The notes: generated by a model from the sequence alone, not told the origin. A stretch of DNA of 64,000 nt from Celoporthe dispersa (GCA_016584495.1 WAID01000004.1:1674001-1738000), one strand, 5' to 3'; counted from the stretch's first letter, positions 1 through 11,316 are shown. Made by a program: numbers and translations.

Positions 1-1757
1 CGCGAGCGACAGCAAGAGGAGTCGAGGCGGCTGGCAGCTCTGCAGAAGCGGCGCGAGCTGAAGACCGCAGGCATCAACATCACGGTGACGACGCGGAAGA
101 AGGGCCAGATGGATTACAATGCAGACATCCCCTTCGAGAAGAAAGCTGCCCCGGGTTTCTACGACACAAACGAGGAAATCGCACTGAACGAGAGGCAGCG
201 GGCCAACTTCGACCCCAGAAAACAGCAGCTGGCGCAGGCAAAGCGGAAACAGGACGAGGAGGACGAGGCAGGACGAAAGAGACGCAAGGCTGACAAGGAT
301 GCACCGTCGGCATCGTATCGAGAGGCCCTCAAGGCCGGCCAGATGCAGCGGATCAGGGAGGCCGAGCAGAGCAGTAAGCGGCGAGCGCTGGTCCTCCCGG
401 CACCACAGGTCGGCGAGGGCGAGCTCGAGGAGATCGTGAAGATGGGCATGATCGGGGAGAGGGCGAACACGATGGCACAGAACGGCGACAACGATGCAAC
501 ACGCGGCCTTGTGAACTCCTACACGGCATTGAACAGCGGTGCACCTATTCGGACGCCAAGAGCACCTGCTTCTGAGGATCATATTGCAAACGAGATCAAG
601 AACATCCGAGCACTGACAGAGACACAATCATCATTGCTTGGTGGAGAGAACACGCCGCTTCACGAGGGGGCCGGCTCGACAGGATTCGAGTCTGCCGCCC
701 CGAGAAAGCAAAACATCTTCACGCCGAACCCCATGGCTACGCCGTTGCGACAAGGTGTTAACGGCGTGGGCGCGACCCTCTGCGGCCGGGACAGACTCCC
801 ATGCGGACGCCACGTGACAATTTTGCGCTGAATGCCCAAGGCAGCGAGCTGGTCATGAGACAGCAGCTCAAGCGAGGCCTGGCATCCCTGCCCAGGCCCA
901 AACAACAGTCCTGGGAGCTCGAGCTGCCAGAGGAGCAGGAAGACATCGTTACCACATCGGGTCGGCTGCCCGAGGACGCCTCGGAGCGTGATCGAAGGGA
1001 ACGGGAGCTTCTGGCCGCCCAAGAGCTGCTCGAGAGGAAGCGGCGTACACAGGTCATGCAACGGGGCCTTCCTCGACCCGTCTCAGTTGATATCACGGTG
1101 CTGCAACGGGTGGCAGAAAGCTTGGAAGACCCGGCCGAGAGGGCCATCGCGCAGGAGGCGGCATTGCTTATGGTCTATGACTCGTTGAAATACCCTCTGG
1201 TCGCCAAGAAACCGTCTGCCCAGCAGCCGGCGTTGGACCAGATCGATGACATTGCACTGGCAGAGGCACGAAGGCAGATCTTGGTGGAGGCCAGAGGCAA
1301 CCCGGCGCCGGAGGAAGTTGAAGCTGCGTGGGCCAAGTCAAACAATAACTCACTTTTACTAAGCTTGGGCTGCTATGACGACGACGAGGAAGATCATCTT
1401 ACCACCATGAAGGCAGCCTTTGACGAGGTCCAGGACACCATGATCAGCTCCGCCGACAAGGGCGCGAAACTGGAGAAGAAGCTGAACCTGCACCTTGGTG
1501 GTTATAAGCAGCGCGCAGAGATGTTGCGGAAGAAGATTGGCGACTCTGCCGGCGAGCTGGAGAAAGCCACCCATGCGCTGAATGCCTTCCAGATCCTGGC
1601 CAATTCGGAGGAGATTGCGGTCAGGAACAGGCTAGCAAGCCTACGGGAGGAGGTTGCCTTCATCAGCAAGAGGGAGAGAGAAGCGCAGGAGCTCTACAGG
1701 CAGAACAGGGAAGAGCTCGATGCCCTTACGGTCGAGGCTACAAACGGGCATCACTAA
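1..1757 (+). CDS. cef1: Pre-mRNA-splicing factor Cef1/Cdc5, C-terminal part, one frame break
   Basis: Core protein of the Prp19/NineTeen complex, acting in the nucleus in spliceosome activation. The N-terminal Myb repeats lie left of the window. The visible part (about 585 residues) opens in frame with a Lys/Arg/Glu-rich helix, then the family signature KTAGINI followed by [11 protein letters not shown] and APGFYDT. Further on are the Cdc5 segment ending [13 protein letters not shown], the block [14 protein letters not shown], and a charged coiled coil near the C-terminus ([19 protein letters not shown]). The frame changes near 776-778, where CCC should be CCCC: left of it ends GVNGVGAT, right of it resumes [11 protein letters not shown], the expected Cdc5 continuation. 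One missing C explains this. Stop at 1755-1757. It converges on the 2089-3482 gene. Family assignment is secure; whether the break is real is not. Confidence 0.93.
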
Positions 1758-2088
1758 GGATTGCAGACAGCATCGCTAGATGGTGATGATGTATGTTCAG
1801 GCGAGGCAGAGGCAGCATGGACACAAAAAGACTGAAATCAATGAAAAGGGTATATAATTTGATTGTATATCTTTGAATCTGACCCTTGTGGAGGCAGCAG
1901 CCGCCTCCAGACGCCATACCATACATACTGTCCAAATTAACGCTGACTGCCACAGCATAATGCGGCACTCTTTCTTCTTTCCAGATTGCAAGAGGCATAA
2001 ATTCATCAGGTTCCATCTCATCAAATATCCCATGACCACCGCCCCAAGAGGCCCGCAGCGAAATAACGTCAGGTTATGGGTAGTAAGA
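1758..2088. other. Intergenic region between convergent genes
   Basis: Holds the 3' untranslated regions of cef1 and of the minus-strand gene ending at 2089. The AT-rich part near 1850-1875 (with TATATAAT and TTGTATAT) would suit cef1 3'-end processing. No gene seen. Confidence 0.5.
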
Positions 2089-3482
2089 TCACTTCCTGCT
2101 TGAGGTGGCAACAGGGCCCTCGAGACGCGCAGGCGACCCGCGTGGCTCTATGGCAGCCGGCGTGGCTTCGGGGCCAAAGCCAGAGTCGGCATCCGAGAGC
2201 TCCTCGATGCGGCCCTCCATCTCCGCAGCGGCGGACTTCTCCTTCTCGAGCCGGATCTCGCGGCCTCTCTTGTGGCAGTACCACAGGACAAACATCAACA
2301 CTGCTTCTCCGTTAGCTTGACTCTTACCCTATACGTCGGGGATACCACAGAGCAGAAGAAGAGAATGTCTCTCTCTCTCTGTGTGTGTGTGTGTGTGTGT
2401 TTGTGCTTGACTTACAGAAGAGCGCGACGCTCCAGATGACATTTGTCCCGATAAAGGCCGGCCACCTCACCTTGAGCGCGTTCATGATGGCCTTGAGCAT
2501 GCCGACGATGGCGCTCGGCTTGGTCACCAGCTCGCTCATGTTCTTGGGGGTCAACATCTTCATGGCCTGGTCCTTGATCGAGCCGCCAGGCGTGGCCTCG
2601 GTCTTGAGACCCTGGCTCTCGGCGGCGACGGCCAGCAGCTCCGGCGCGAGGCTGCCCGTCAGCTTGCTGGGGAGGCTCGTGACCAGCTTCTTCATGCTGC
2701 CGGGGAGCTTGTCGAAGTTCCTGGCCAGCGTGCCGTCGTGGTCCTCAAACAGGTGCTGCAGGTCGCGGCCCGCGGTCGGGACGCCGTTGACGAGGTCCTT
2801 GAGCACCAGGGTGAACTTGGACACGAGCTCCTGGCTGTCCCTGGACAGGGAGAAGGTCTTGTTATTGCGGGCCGAGAGGTTCAGGTCCTCGAGGACGCGG
2901 CTGATGTCTTTTCTTCTCGCGCTCCTCCTCGTCGGGTGTGATGACCGCGGCGGCGGGCTCGAGAGCGCCAGCGGCACCGCCCTCGTTCTTTGCCGTCGGC
3001 CGTCTGACCCAGAAGGAGAAACGGCTCTTGTTGTTGTTGTTGTTGCTGCTGTTGTTGGTGGTTGTGGTGGTGGTCGCCGTGGTCGCCGTTGTAGAGGTAC
3101 TATCGTTAATGTTCTTCTTCTTCTTCTCCTCGCCGCTCTCCTTGCGGCCCGTCATGACTGTCTTTCCCTTGCCTGCTGCTGCTGCTGCTGCTGCTGCTGG
3201 GCTCTCCGAGTCGCTCTCCCAGTCGCTCTCCCAGGTGTACTCGGGCGTGTTGCTGCGCGGCGGGAGGGGGAGGCCGCTTGCCGTCCTCGTCGGAGAAGGC
3301 GCCCTCGCCGGTCAGGCGCTCAAAGAACAGCTCGTCATCGTCTGTGAGGACGGGGCCCTGTTGTTGGCCGGGCGCGGGCGATCGTGAGGCTGCGCGCGAG
3401 GCTTCGTCCTTGACCTCTTCCCTGGCTTTGACCTTTTGGTCACGGTTCTTTTAAATTTCTTGTAGGCGATAAACTCCAACAT
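2089..3482 (-). CDS. Conserved ascomycete protein with one C-terminal TM helix, three frame breaks
   Basis: Two exons: 3482-2416 and 2300-2089. The intron 2415-2301 starts GTAAGT, ends CAG and contains a CT/GT microsatellite. The start ATG at 3482 gives MLEFIAYKKFKK. Reading through three one-base breaks gives about 425 residues: missing A in TTTT 3449-3452 (plus strand), extra base in GGGGG 3266-3270, extra base in TTTT 2909-2912. Order: acidic linker (DDDELFFERLTGEGAFSDED), WESDWESDSES, poly-Ala, Thr/Asn low-complexity tract, then a conserved helical part (RVLEDLNLSARNNKTFSLS onward) and a hydrophobic helix spanning the splice junction (FIGTNVIWSVALF plus LLMFVLWY), then a charged tail. The conserved part resembles an uncharacterised family found across ascomycetes. 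I do not know its function; a tail-anchored or single-pass topology is inferred. Confidence 0.7.
2369..2401. repeat. (CT)6(GT)10 microsatellite inside an intron
   Basis: About six CT units followed by ten GT units, wholly inside the intron 2301-2415 of the minus-strand TM protein gene. Confidence 0.95.
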
Positions 3483-4178
3483 TGTCTCTTGTTGTTGTTG
3501 TTGTTGTTGCTGCTGCTGCTTCTTCTGCTCAGACACGGCACTTTTGGGGTTCGTGGTGGTCAGGCTGTCGAGAAGAAAAAGATCGGGACTTGGGAACAGT
3601 GAAATTGGGAGGGTTTGTCAGTGGACGGCTGGCTCGACCAACAAAAAGACGTAATTATACATGATGAGCCTGTTTTGCGGCTCATGGTTGTAATTTGGGT
3701 GGCGCGTGGCAAGTAACGGCTTTGTGGTTCTAAGAGGCCGCCGGGGCTGCCACGCACGGGTTTCAGGTGCAGAACACACAGCCACTGGAACCATCTGGCC
3801 AGACACACATACACACACACACACCCAAAGCGGTCTTCATTCGCCTATCATATGGACTATGCAACCCCTTCCTGGCACGCTTGCTCCGCTGAACAGCTGT
3901 ACAGACGAGACAAGGTCGCATGTTGCTTGTGTGCGTTCGCCCGTCAAGAGAGGCCTCTTGGAGATAGCAGGATGACGTCACTCCTAGAGAGAGGCTTGCA
4001 CTACCGGGTGAATTCCACGTGTGAAAGTGCCAATCAATTCTGGCAATGGGGTATCTTCATTGTCCTGCCATCATAACTCCTCGACCCCTGGCCTTTTGTG
4101 ACCAAGACATACAGAGGTATACATGGCTAGGCAGTCTTCTGAGGGTCGTGTGTCTCCGTAAATCGTCAGAATCCGACA
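3483..4178. other. Upstream region of the TM protein gene / downstream of nse1
   Basis: Contains a GTT/GCT trinucleotide run at about 3490-3522 just upstream of the ATG at 3482; on the minus strand it would read as poly-Gln, but the only in-frame upstream start there is GTG, so I treat it as leader. A short CA run lies at 3806-3824. No gene seen. Confidence 0.5.
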
Positions 4179-5359
4179 TCAGAAATAGCAGTTCTGGTCA
4201 TAGAGGAGGGGGGAGGGGAGGTCTCCGTGCTTGAGACTGCAGAGATTGCAGGAAGCCTCTCCAGCGGCTGCAGCGTCTCCCTGATCCCACAGGTCCGTCT
4301 TCAGCCATCGCTCTCGTCCAGCTGGCCTCCCTCGTCGGCCTCGCCGGGGGTCCATGGACACATCTTGGTCTCTCCTCCTGGAGCCGCTGGCCCTGCCGAC
4401 CTGACGATGAGCTGCAGGCGTCTCCGTGACCGACCTCTCGCCCACGAAATTCCTGCCCGTCCAGGCCGTCTCGCACCTCGGACAGATCTTGTGTCCTCCT
4501 CTCCTAGTGCGCCAGAAGGCGTCTGCGCAGATATCGTGGAGCCGGGTGGTGCAGTCGCGCTCCGGGCACCTCTGGCCCGTCGTCACGATCTCCTTGCATG
4601 CCTCGCAGAACTTGATGCGCTGCCAGTCCCCGGGGGCAGCCTCCGGGTCGTTGTATGTGTCCTGCAGCCACGTCTTGAGCTCCATCAGCGACCTGGCGCT
4701 CAGGCTGTAGAAGCCCGCGGGGCTCCACTCGAACCAGCCCTCCCCCACCATGCCCGGCAGCAGCTTCTCGACCTCGCCGTGCTTCAGCCCCCTGGCGACG
4801 GCAGCCCGCTGCGGCTGCGGGGCCTCCCTCTGCGTCACCGGCCTGGCCCTCCCTGGGAGGCGCCGCTGGTGGCCTGGCGACCTTTCTTGCCTGCGCCGCC
4901 GTGACGGCCATGACCTCCCTGCCTCGGGGTGTTGTAGGTGTCGAACATGGCATCGAGCACCCTCTTGATGAACGCGAGTTCGTCGGCGGTGCGCGTCGTC
5001 GCCAGCTGGGTGGCGGGGTCGCTGTGGGCGTTGACAAAGGCCCATATCCGCTCGCGGGTGGTCTGGTGTAGGGTGCTGCGGATATCGTAGTCGAGGGGCG
5101 CGACGGCCTCGCGGGCCCTGCTGATATAGTGCCGGACCAGGTCCTCGCTGACGTCGCTGGGATTGACCGCCTCCTGCGCCGCGTCGCCTGCGGAGAGGAT
5201 GGCGGCCACGATGCACTGGGCCTCTGCAAAGGTCAGCGCCCCGCGGCCCATCAGCGCCTGCAGGAAGGCGCGGTTGCTGTTATCCCACCCGTTGGGCACA
5301 GAGGGCTCGATGTCCATGGGTTCTCCCCCTGTCGCATCTCGGGCGGCCGACGAGGCCAT
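4179..5359 (-). CDS. nse1: Nse1, RING-like subunit of the Smc5/6 complex, one frame break
   Basis: Subunit of the nuclear Smc5/6 DNA-repair complex; with Nse3 and Nse4 it binds the Smc heads, and its RING-like domain supports ubiquitin-ligase activity (family knowledge). The start ATG at 5359 gives MASSAARDATGG, then the Nse1 winged-helix part (RAFLQALMGRGALTFAEAQC). The C-terminal RING-like domain is clear: FCEACKEIVTTGQRC, then C-x4-C with LHDIC, then KICPRCETAW. Left part ends GASQGGPGR, right part resumes as RPVTQREAPQPQRAA. The join lies in the CCCTCCC run 4847-4853 and needs one missing base, giving about 393 residues. The basic tail after the RING is poorly conserved, so the exact stop (4179) is less certain. 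No intron is needed. Confidence 0.88.
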
Positions 5360-5534
5360 GTTGGCTTGTGGGAGGGAAAAGAAAGAAAAAAAAAAGGGGG
5401 GGGATGGGGCGCGGGGAGGGCAAAGGTATGGATGGGCTAGAAGTTTAGTCCGAAGACGCGTTCGAGATCCGCAACCGCGTCTCTAAGCGTGCACAGGGCC
5501 TAGAGGGCAGCGGCCAGTGCGGCAGCAGCGCCCC

Positions 5535-5590
5535 CTCCCCCCCCCCCGTGGCTCCCCCCCCGTGGCTCCCCCCCTGTGGCTCCCCCCATC
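5535..5590. repeat. C-rich tandem repeat, about 14-bp unit, three copies
   Basis: Three imperfect copies of a run of C followed by GTGGCT. The complementary strand has several G-runs of six or more, so G-quadruplex or i-motif folding is possible. It lies about 180 bp upstream of the nse1 start. Confidence 0.8.
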
Positions 5591-5626
5591 AGCACCCAAA
5601 ATAGGCGGAGCGCACCGCTGTTGCAT

Positions 5627-5647
5627 ACACACACACACACACACACA
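5627..5647. repeat. (AC)n microsatellite
   Basis: About ten AC units in the nse1 upstream region. Confidence 0.95.
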
Positions 5648-6026
5648 GCAGAGTCAGGGTCAGGGCCCCCCCTGCAGCAAGGCGCTACAGCAGCGCACCG
5701 ACATTAAACAGTAACACGGCCCCGCCAGCAGTTTATGCCTCCCGCCACCAACGCAAAGGCCTGATGAGGAAACCCCACTGCTGGTATAAGCTCCAGCACC
5801 CCTACAGGCCTCCACAGCGCCGGCCACAAAGCTTCTTTTCTTCGCCTTCACTGGCAAAGCCACGACGCGCGGCGACTCTTCCGTCGGGCTTTGTGTTGAT
5901 TGTCGTGCCACCTGACGGATACATACGGCGATCAGGCTCTGATCTCCTCCAAGGGGTCCAGAAGAGATCTGCAGCGGCGTACCTCGAATGCCATACCCGT
6001 CAGCTGGGAATCTGATGTCTTGCTCC

Positions 6027-6050
6027 CACACACGCACACACACACACACA
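6027..6050. repeat. (CA)n microsatellite
   Basis: About twelve CA units with one CG interruption, intergenic. Confidence 0.95.
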
Positions 6051-6571
6051 GATCATCACATCAACCAGGCGAGATATAGACATAACCTCGAGAGTTGGGA
6101 GCGCAGCAAACATCAGGCGGTCTCGTTTTCGTTCCCCCCGAGGGCGCAGCGCTTTCGTGCAAATCTCCATCCATTGTTACGGTATTCTGGCGGGTTACCT
6201 CTTGAGGGAGCCAGAACCAGGCATGTTCCCGTCACATCGGCACTCGGATCCCTTCAGACGGGACTACGCAATCCGGCAATAGTGCCGACTGAGCCAAGCG
6301 CGCGCCGCATCTAAATTGCAACCTCGACTCCCGGCTCTCGAACTGGGTTACCATGCGCGGCATGGCGGAGCAGGACCCGATTAGAACACCGTCTCAGATC
6401 TTGCCTCGACCTTGTCTCTATCAGATCTCGAGAGTGGACCTCCGGGCTGCCTTTCCAAGAATATGCACGCGGGCGGTACTCGAGGCAGATCTCGGAAGCT
6501 CGGTTGTCCATCCGGACCAGGTCCCCGGCTGAACAGTTACATCGACACCTTCTTTGGACAAAGAGAGGAAA

Positions 6572-6596
6572 AGAGAGAGAGAGAGAGAGAGAGAGA
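6572..6596. repeat. (AG)n microsatellite
   Basis: About twelve AG units within a longer purine-rich stretch. Confidence 0.95.
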
Positions 6597-6962
6597 CGGG
6601 AAGAGGAGGGAGGGAAGGGAGGTGGGGGTTCAGATGTTTCCGTCAGTGAGATCATCATCTCAAATCGATGGTTGCACCCGATCACCCCATGGATAGCGCA
6701 TACGATCGAATGCTTCTAGCCCAACGAAGGCCCTCAGGTCTGGCAAGGCCCAAGCCATCTAAGCTTCGGAAGCACCCGCCCAGATTCGTATTCAGCAGAA
6801 TACTCGCTGGCGCTGGCGGTCCAAGCGCAGGACGGCCGAGTCAACCTCCATCCCGCTCGACGAGATCGAGGGGATGGTTGAGAGGACGAGTGATTTGCGA
6901 TTCCAGCCCAAACACCAGGGTTGATCCTCGCCTGCCATGCGCTATCCTCCCTCAGCTTGTCC

Positions 6963-6982
6963 CTCTCTCTCTCTCTCTCTCT
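6963..6982. repeat. (CT)n microsatellite
   Basis: About ten CT units, intergenic, on the pyrimidine-rich side facing the plus-strand gene at 7576. Confidence 0.95.
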
Positions 6983-7575
6983 TTCTCGCGGTCCTTATTC
7001 TGTGGTGTTGTGTGCTAATACAGGTGAAACCCGATGCCCACTTGTCACCAGACACCGACGGTCGAGTCTTGAAACCCTCTCGGCAGTGCTTGGTTTATCC
7101 CTGACGCTCCTCCTGCCGGCCGCCAAACCATTATACATAGTGCATTCCGCACCCCTGGATGCTTCTGTTTCCATCCAAAGTGTTCTGGATTCTTTCGAGA
7201 CCTCGCAGTTTGGGCTCTTCTTCTCTTAGTGTCAGGCCAGACTTATTCCTTTTTTTCCCTTTCCGACCCTCGTTTGATCTATCTTCCCTCTCTCTCTCCC
7301 CTTCACCCGCGACATATTCCAGCTGCTGTCAGACCACAATCTGGCGACAGAGAGCCACTCTTTTTATTTCATTTTTTTTTTGGTTGCTGTGCTGCTAGTC
7401 TTTCTTCGCCTACAACTATCCTAATTTAAGAGGCCTATGGCTCTTATTCTTCTTGTTCTACTTCACAATACCACAACCTACTGGAACGGCTTCTTCTTGT
7501 TCTTCTTCTTGAGGCCGCTTTGGTGATCTCCTCGGGGCAAATGTATCATCATTCCAGACTCTTCAGCTTCCCGTC

Positions 7576-9315
7576 ATGTTCGGTGATACCGGACCACAGT
7601 TCCCACCTGAAGCCATAGGTGCTGCAGCAGGTGTCTTTACCTACACCTTCATATGCTTCTCGCTGAGCTCCGCCCTCCTGTGGGCAGCAATAGCTCACCA
7701 TGAATGGAAAAGCTGTGGGTTTGACCTCTCAGTCTCTCTCTCTCTGTCTTTCTCTCTCTCCTCTTCTACAGGATCACCCCTGTGACTGACGGTCTTGTCC
7801 TGCTTCCCAGACGTGGCTCTCCTGGCCTTCTTTCCGTCGCTCAGCGCGCTGGTCAGCATGGGCCAGCAGCTGCACACCTACCTCCGATGGGCGAGCATCA
7901 AGGTCGCCCAGTCCGAATACGTGAAGGCCAACCTTGGCAACCCTGAGTTGTCCATCGCCGGGCCTTCGGTCGGGCTCGACCTCGTCCTGTTCTATATCCG
8001 TAGGTTCCCCCACGAGAGCTTGGCCGGCCGGCCTCCCTCCGTCCTAGGCCGTGACTGACCTTGGACAACCAGAATACTACTGCTACAATGTCGAGGCCCT
8101 TCTTGTGCTCGTGTGGTGAGTTAGATTCACTACTAGGTCATATATACTTGTATATATATATATATATATAACATGAACCCAGTCATGTCACTTACACGAT
8201 TACAGGAGTTACCAGTTAGCCCACTCTGTATTCCAGATGAAGGTGTCCCCGTCGGCCAGTCGTCATGGCAGCAATATTGCCAAAATCATAGCCATCCTAC
8301 TCCCGATCCCGCAGGTCGCCTTGATGCGGACCAGCGCGCTTCAGCGCTCCATCGTCGGCTTCTACTTTGTTGCCAACGTCCTCAGTAGGTGTCGCCAGCT
8401 GCTAAGAACTCCTCCTGTGAGCAGAGTGCTGACTATCCTGTCTCCCCGTTCAGTATGTACCTCTCTCGCGGTCGGCTCGGTCCTCCTCATTACAATACTG
8501 GTGAGATACATCACCACGCGGACGGAAGCATCCTGGCAGGTGAACTACGCGAGACGATCCCCTGTCGACCCAGAGGCTCAAGCCGAAAACAACCTCGAAA
8601 TCCTCGATAGCATCAGCGGTGGGCCGCCACCCAGCCAGAGGAACATCTACGACAACTGGCTGGTGGTGCGGTTCGCCATCGCCTTCGCAGCTCTAGCGTA
8701 AGCTCCTCCCGCGCCCGCCAGACGAGGTCATCTGGATGCCCCCCGGTGGACTAACATGAGCTTTCCTCTCAACACAGTGCCTACGAGCTCGTGATCATCC
8801 TGGCCGAGGTCGCCTTCGCGGTCGGGACCGATGAGGTCGCCGCGGACGAGAAGGTGGACCTGCGGCCCAGCAACGCCATCACGGACTGCAAGTCATTCCT
8901 CCCGGGCGTGTCCGCGAGCATCCTCGCCTTCCTCGTCTTCGGCACCACCAAGACCTTCCGCGAGTTCTTCTACCGCAAGCTGGTCCCGCGGGCCATCCGC
9001 CGCAAGCTTCACCGGCGCACCAGGCACATCCCTCCCGCCGCGAGCCCACAGTCGGAGGAAACACAGCCACGCCGGTTGTTCCGGGCATCAGACGCGCCCA
9101 TAGGCTCGCCGCTCTCGACGCCGGGCGTGGACTGCTTTGAGCTAGACGGACGGGACGGGAGACTGGTGCTGGGCCTGAGGCCTGGCGGCCATGGCAGCTT
9201 ACATGAGCTCGCGCTGCCGACACCGACGTCGAGCACGTCTGAGCAGCAAAAGGTGGATCACGGCGCGGAGGAGGAGGATGAGTGGCCCATGTTGAACCTC
9301 AAGCCGCCGAGGTGA
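7576..9315 (+). CDS. Fungal multi-pass (about seven TM) membrane protein, six exons
   Basis: Exons 7576-7714, 7811-7999, 8073-8115, 8206-8384, 8454-8697 and 8778-9315 join in phase to 443 residues. All junctions are GT-AG; introns 3 and 1 hold a TA run and a CT run. The start ATG gives MFGDTGPQFPPEAIG, followed at once by a hydrophobic helix. About seven hydrophobic segments are visible, for example FTYTFICFSLSSALLW, VALLAFFPSLSALV, VEALLVLVWSYQLA, IIAILLPIPQVALM, ICTSLAVGSVLLITILV, FAIAFAALAAYELVIIL and VSASILAFLVF. After the last helix comes a basic stretch (YRKLVPRAIRRKLHRR) and a hydrophilic acidic tail, likely cytosolic. I recognise this only as a conserved filamentous-fungal membrane protein. 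A receptor-like or transporter role cannot be told from sequence. No frame break. Confidence 0.8.
8151..8170. repeat. (TA)n microsatellite in intron 3 of the membrane protein gene
   Basis: Ten TA units inside the intron 8116-8205, which begins GTGAGT and ends ACAG. Confidence 0.95.
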
Positions 9316-10902
9316 GCGGCACACAAGGAGATGTGCAAGGACAGAGGGAGGACCTTACAACGACTGACGATACTTTGATACCCAAACTTTATTTTTTCTT
9401 TTTGTATTTCAACACTACAATCTACACATACCATATGCCCAACAAAATCTTGACTGCCGATTCCAGGCTTCTTGGCACGTAGTGAACTCTGCATCAAGTC
9501 TCTACAGCTGGCCGAGTGGCAACATTGACCTTCGATGACTCTCCGTCTCTCTCTCTTCCTCTCTCTCTCTCTATCTCTCTCTATGTCTCTCTGCAAAAAT
9601 TCCTTCAAGGCACTTGACGTCCTGGATCAAGTTAGGTCTCCTCTGGTGGTCACATGGCCGGTTGCGGCCAAGTTCAAAAAAAAAAAAAAAGTGAGGCTGA
9701 TGACGAAAATGGTCAGTCCCGAACATTCGTGCGGCCTAGGCTGAGACATGCAGCGGGTGTTGCTAGGAGATCCGGGCGTAGTCCCACGCCCACCCTCACA
9801 GAGCTATGAAGCTCTAAGCTGGCCCAGGCCCGCGGGGCCTCGAGGGGACATCCCTCCTTCTTCTCACCAACTCCCACCCCGCCCCATCCGCGGGCCCGAG
9901 TATTCCTCACGCACCACGTGTGTGGGTAATTTCAAATCTCATGGCGCTCGCATGGGATCGGCGCGGACTTGATCTAGTCTGTCAGGGATGATGCCCGGTC
10001 CTGTGACCGGTGGTGACAAAAACTTGTGCTTGCCTCTGGTAAGGGTGGGCGCCGGAAGAGGAACCAGCCTGCGCTTGGGTTGGGTTGTGCTGTTGGGCTG
10101 GGAGGTCCTCGGTGGTCTTCCCCGGGTTGTGTGTCGAGGGAGGTTATCTCTCACATACAGCTGGACGATAAGGACGTTGTACTGAAGAGAAGAGGAAAGG
10201 GAAGATTAAGAGGACTAATCATTGATCATAAGACAACGTCCTCGGAAAGGAAGGAGAGACAAGAGCCAGCCGGATGGTTTAGAGGGCACCGCTTTGTTGA
10301 TGTTTTGTGTTGAGTCTCACACCCACACTCACCCTTATTCTCTCTCTCTCTCTCTCTCTCTTATACCGCTCACTTTATTCCTCTCACGGTGGTGTGTGTC
10401 ACCAATCAGAAAGAGAGAGACATCATTTGTCACACCAGGAATGGTGACAAGTGACAGGAACAAATGTGATGGTTACTCTTGTATCATCCGAGACAAGTTA
10501 CTGAATACGTCTCGTCTTTGGAAAAGAAACCTCTCGTCTGTTTTTTTTCCTTGTTCTGTACTTCCTCCATTTCAGCTGGTTACTGTACCGAGTGCCAGTA
10601 TTTGTTCTAAACTCATTATTCCGCCTCAACATCGAGCAGACCAATAACCTACCAACAGTGCCAAACGCCAAAGTCCTCATGCAACACCGCAGACAAATGA
10701 GATGCCTCCCATCGCCACCCGCTCCCAGAAGGTCCTGAAAGCTTCGAGGCGCAACAACGAGCACCCTACAGACATAACACCGGCTCTGCTTCCGACCAGG
10801 GGTGGATGACTAGAGCCCCCTCCCCAAGCAAGGAAGCATAGAGACCACCACTCAAAAAGAAGGAGAGAGGGAGAGAAGAAGAAGAAAAAGAAGGAGAGGA
10901 AA
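9316..10902. other. 1.6-kb intergenic region
   Basis: Downstream of the membrane protein gene and upstream of the small Cys-rich gene. Contains CT runs (about 9546-9592 and 10339-10361), an A14-15 run near 9676-9690, and a purine-rich stretch (10855-10902) directly before the next start codon. No gene supported. Confidence 0.5.
10339..10361. repeat. (CT)n microsatellite
   Basis: About eleven CT units, intergenic. Confidence 0.95.
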
Positions 10903-11316
10903 ATGTGCAACGGCACCGCGACCCAGCTCCTCTGCTCTCACTTCCTCGTCCACTGGTCCGGCCCCCGCTGTCCCGAGAAATGCATCCTCCCGGCCCACAG
11001 GACCTGGCTCAACTGCACCTGCGCCGACTGCGACCCAGACCACAACCGCACCCGGATCCTCCTCAGGTACGCCGCCGAGCGCGAGGTCCTGTCGGCGAGG
11101 GTCCTTCAGGCGACGGTCGAGGGCCGCTTCAACGACGTGCGGACCCTCGAGAGGCAACTCCGGGCCGTCGCGTGCCTGCAGATGGAAGACCTAGGCCGAA
11201 CGAGGTTCTCGGGGCTGGACCCGGCGGTCGGGTGTCGCTGGCCGGGGTGTTATGAGCAGTGGGTAGGGGAGAATCTGGGGAGGCCGGTGGACTGGGACTT
11301 GTTGCTGAACAGGTGA
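10903..11316 (+). CDS. Small Cys-rich protein, unknown function
   Basis: Single-exon open frame of 137 residues with coding-like GC-rich third positions. It starts MCNGTATQLLCSHFLVHW and has Cys pairs spaced like a small metal-binding or disulfide fold: CPEKC, then CTCADC, a His in DPDHNR, and late C-x5-C in GCRWPGCYEQW. A helical middle (RILLRYAAEREVLSARVL) separates the clusters. No signal peptide is evident, so a secreted effector is not suggested. The first cluster, with its C/H spacing, is reminiscent of short fungal Cys-rich proteins, but I recognise no named family. It sits only nine bases from the stop of the convergent Pro-rich gene, so the transcripts must overlap. The purine-rich leader upstream is atypical. 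Confidence 0.6.
   Translation: MCNGTATQLLCSHFLVHWSGPRCPEKCILPAHRTWLNCTCADCDPDHNRTRILLRYAAEREVLSARVLQATVEGRFNDVRTLERQLRAVACLQMEDLGRTRFSGLDPAVGCRWPGCYEQWVGENLGRPVDWDLLLNR

Larger units (their letters stand above)
5360..7575. other. 2.2-kb divergent intergenic region rich in microsatellites
   Basis: Lies between the starts of nse1 and the multi-pass membrane gene. Contains CCCCCCC-GTGGCT tandem units (about 5535-5590), CA runs at 5627-5647 and 6027-6050, a GA run at 6572-6596, a CT run at 6963-6982, and a long pyrimidine-rich leader before the plus-strand gene (about 7240-7520). I see no coding gene or convincing RNA gene. Confidence 0.5.

Noticed and set aside
1779..1845. Possible C/D snoRNA (GTGATGA ... 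CTGA)
   Set aside because: Terminal stem is weak and the boxes are short enough to occur by chance.
2385..3347. 320-codon open frame on the plus strand
   Set aside because: It is the antisense shadow of the minus-strand TM protein; its Leu/Val runs come from repeated codons in that gene.
6311..6400. Possible tRNA on the minus strand (CAGTTCGAGAGCC)
   Set aside because: Box A and cloverleaf pairing are lacking.
9500..9545. tRNA-like box GGCCGAGTGGC
   Set aside because: No matching acceptor, anticodon or T arm around it.
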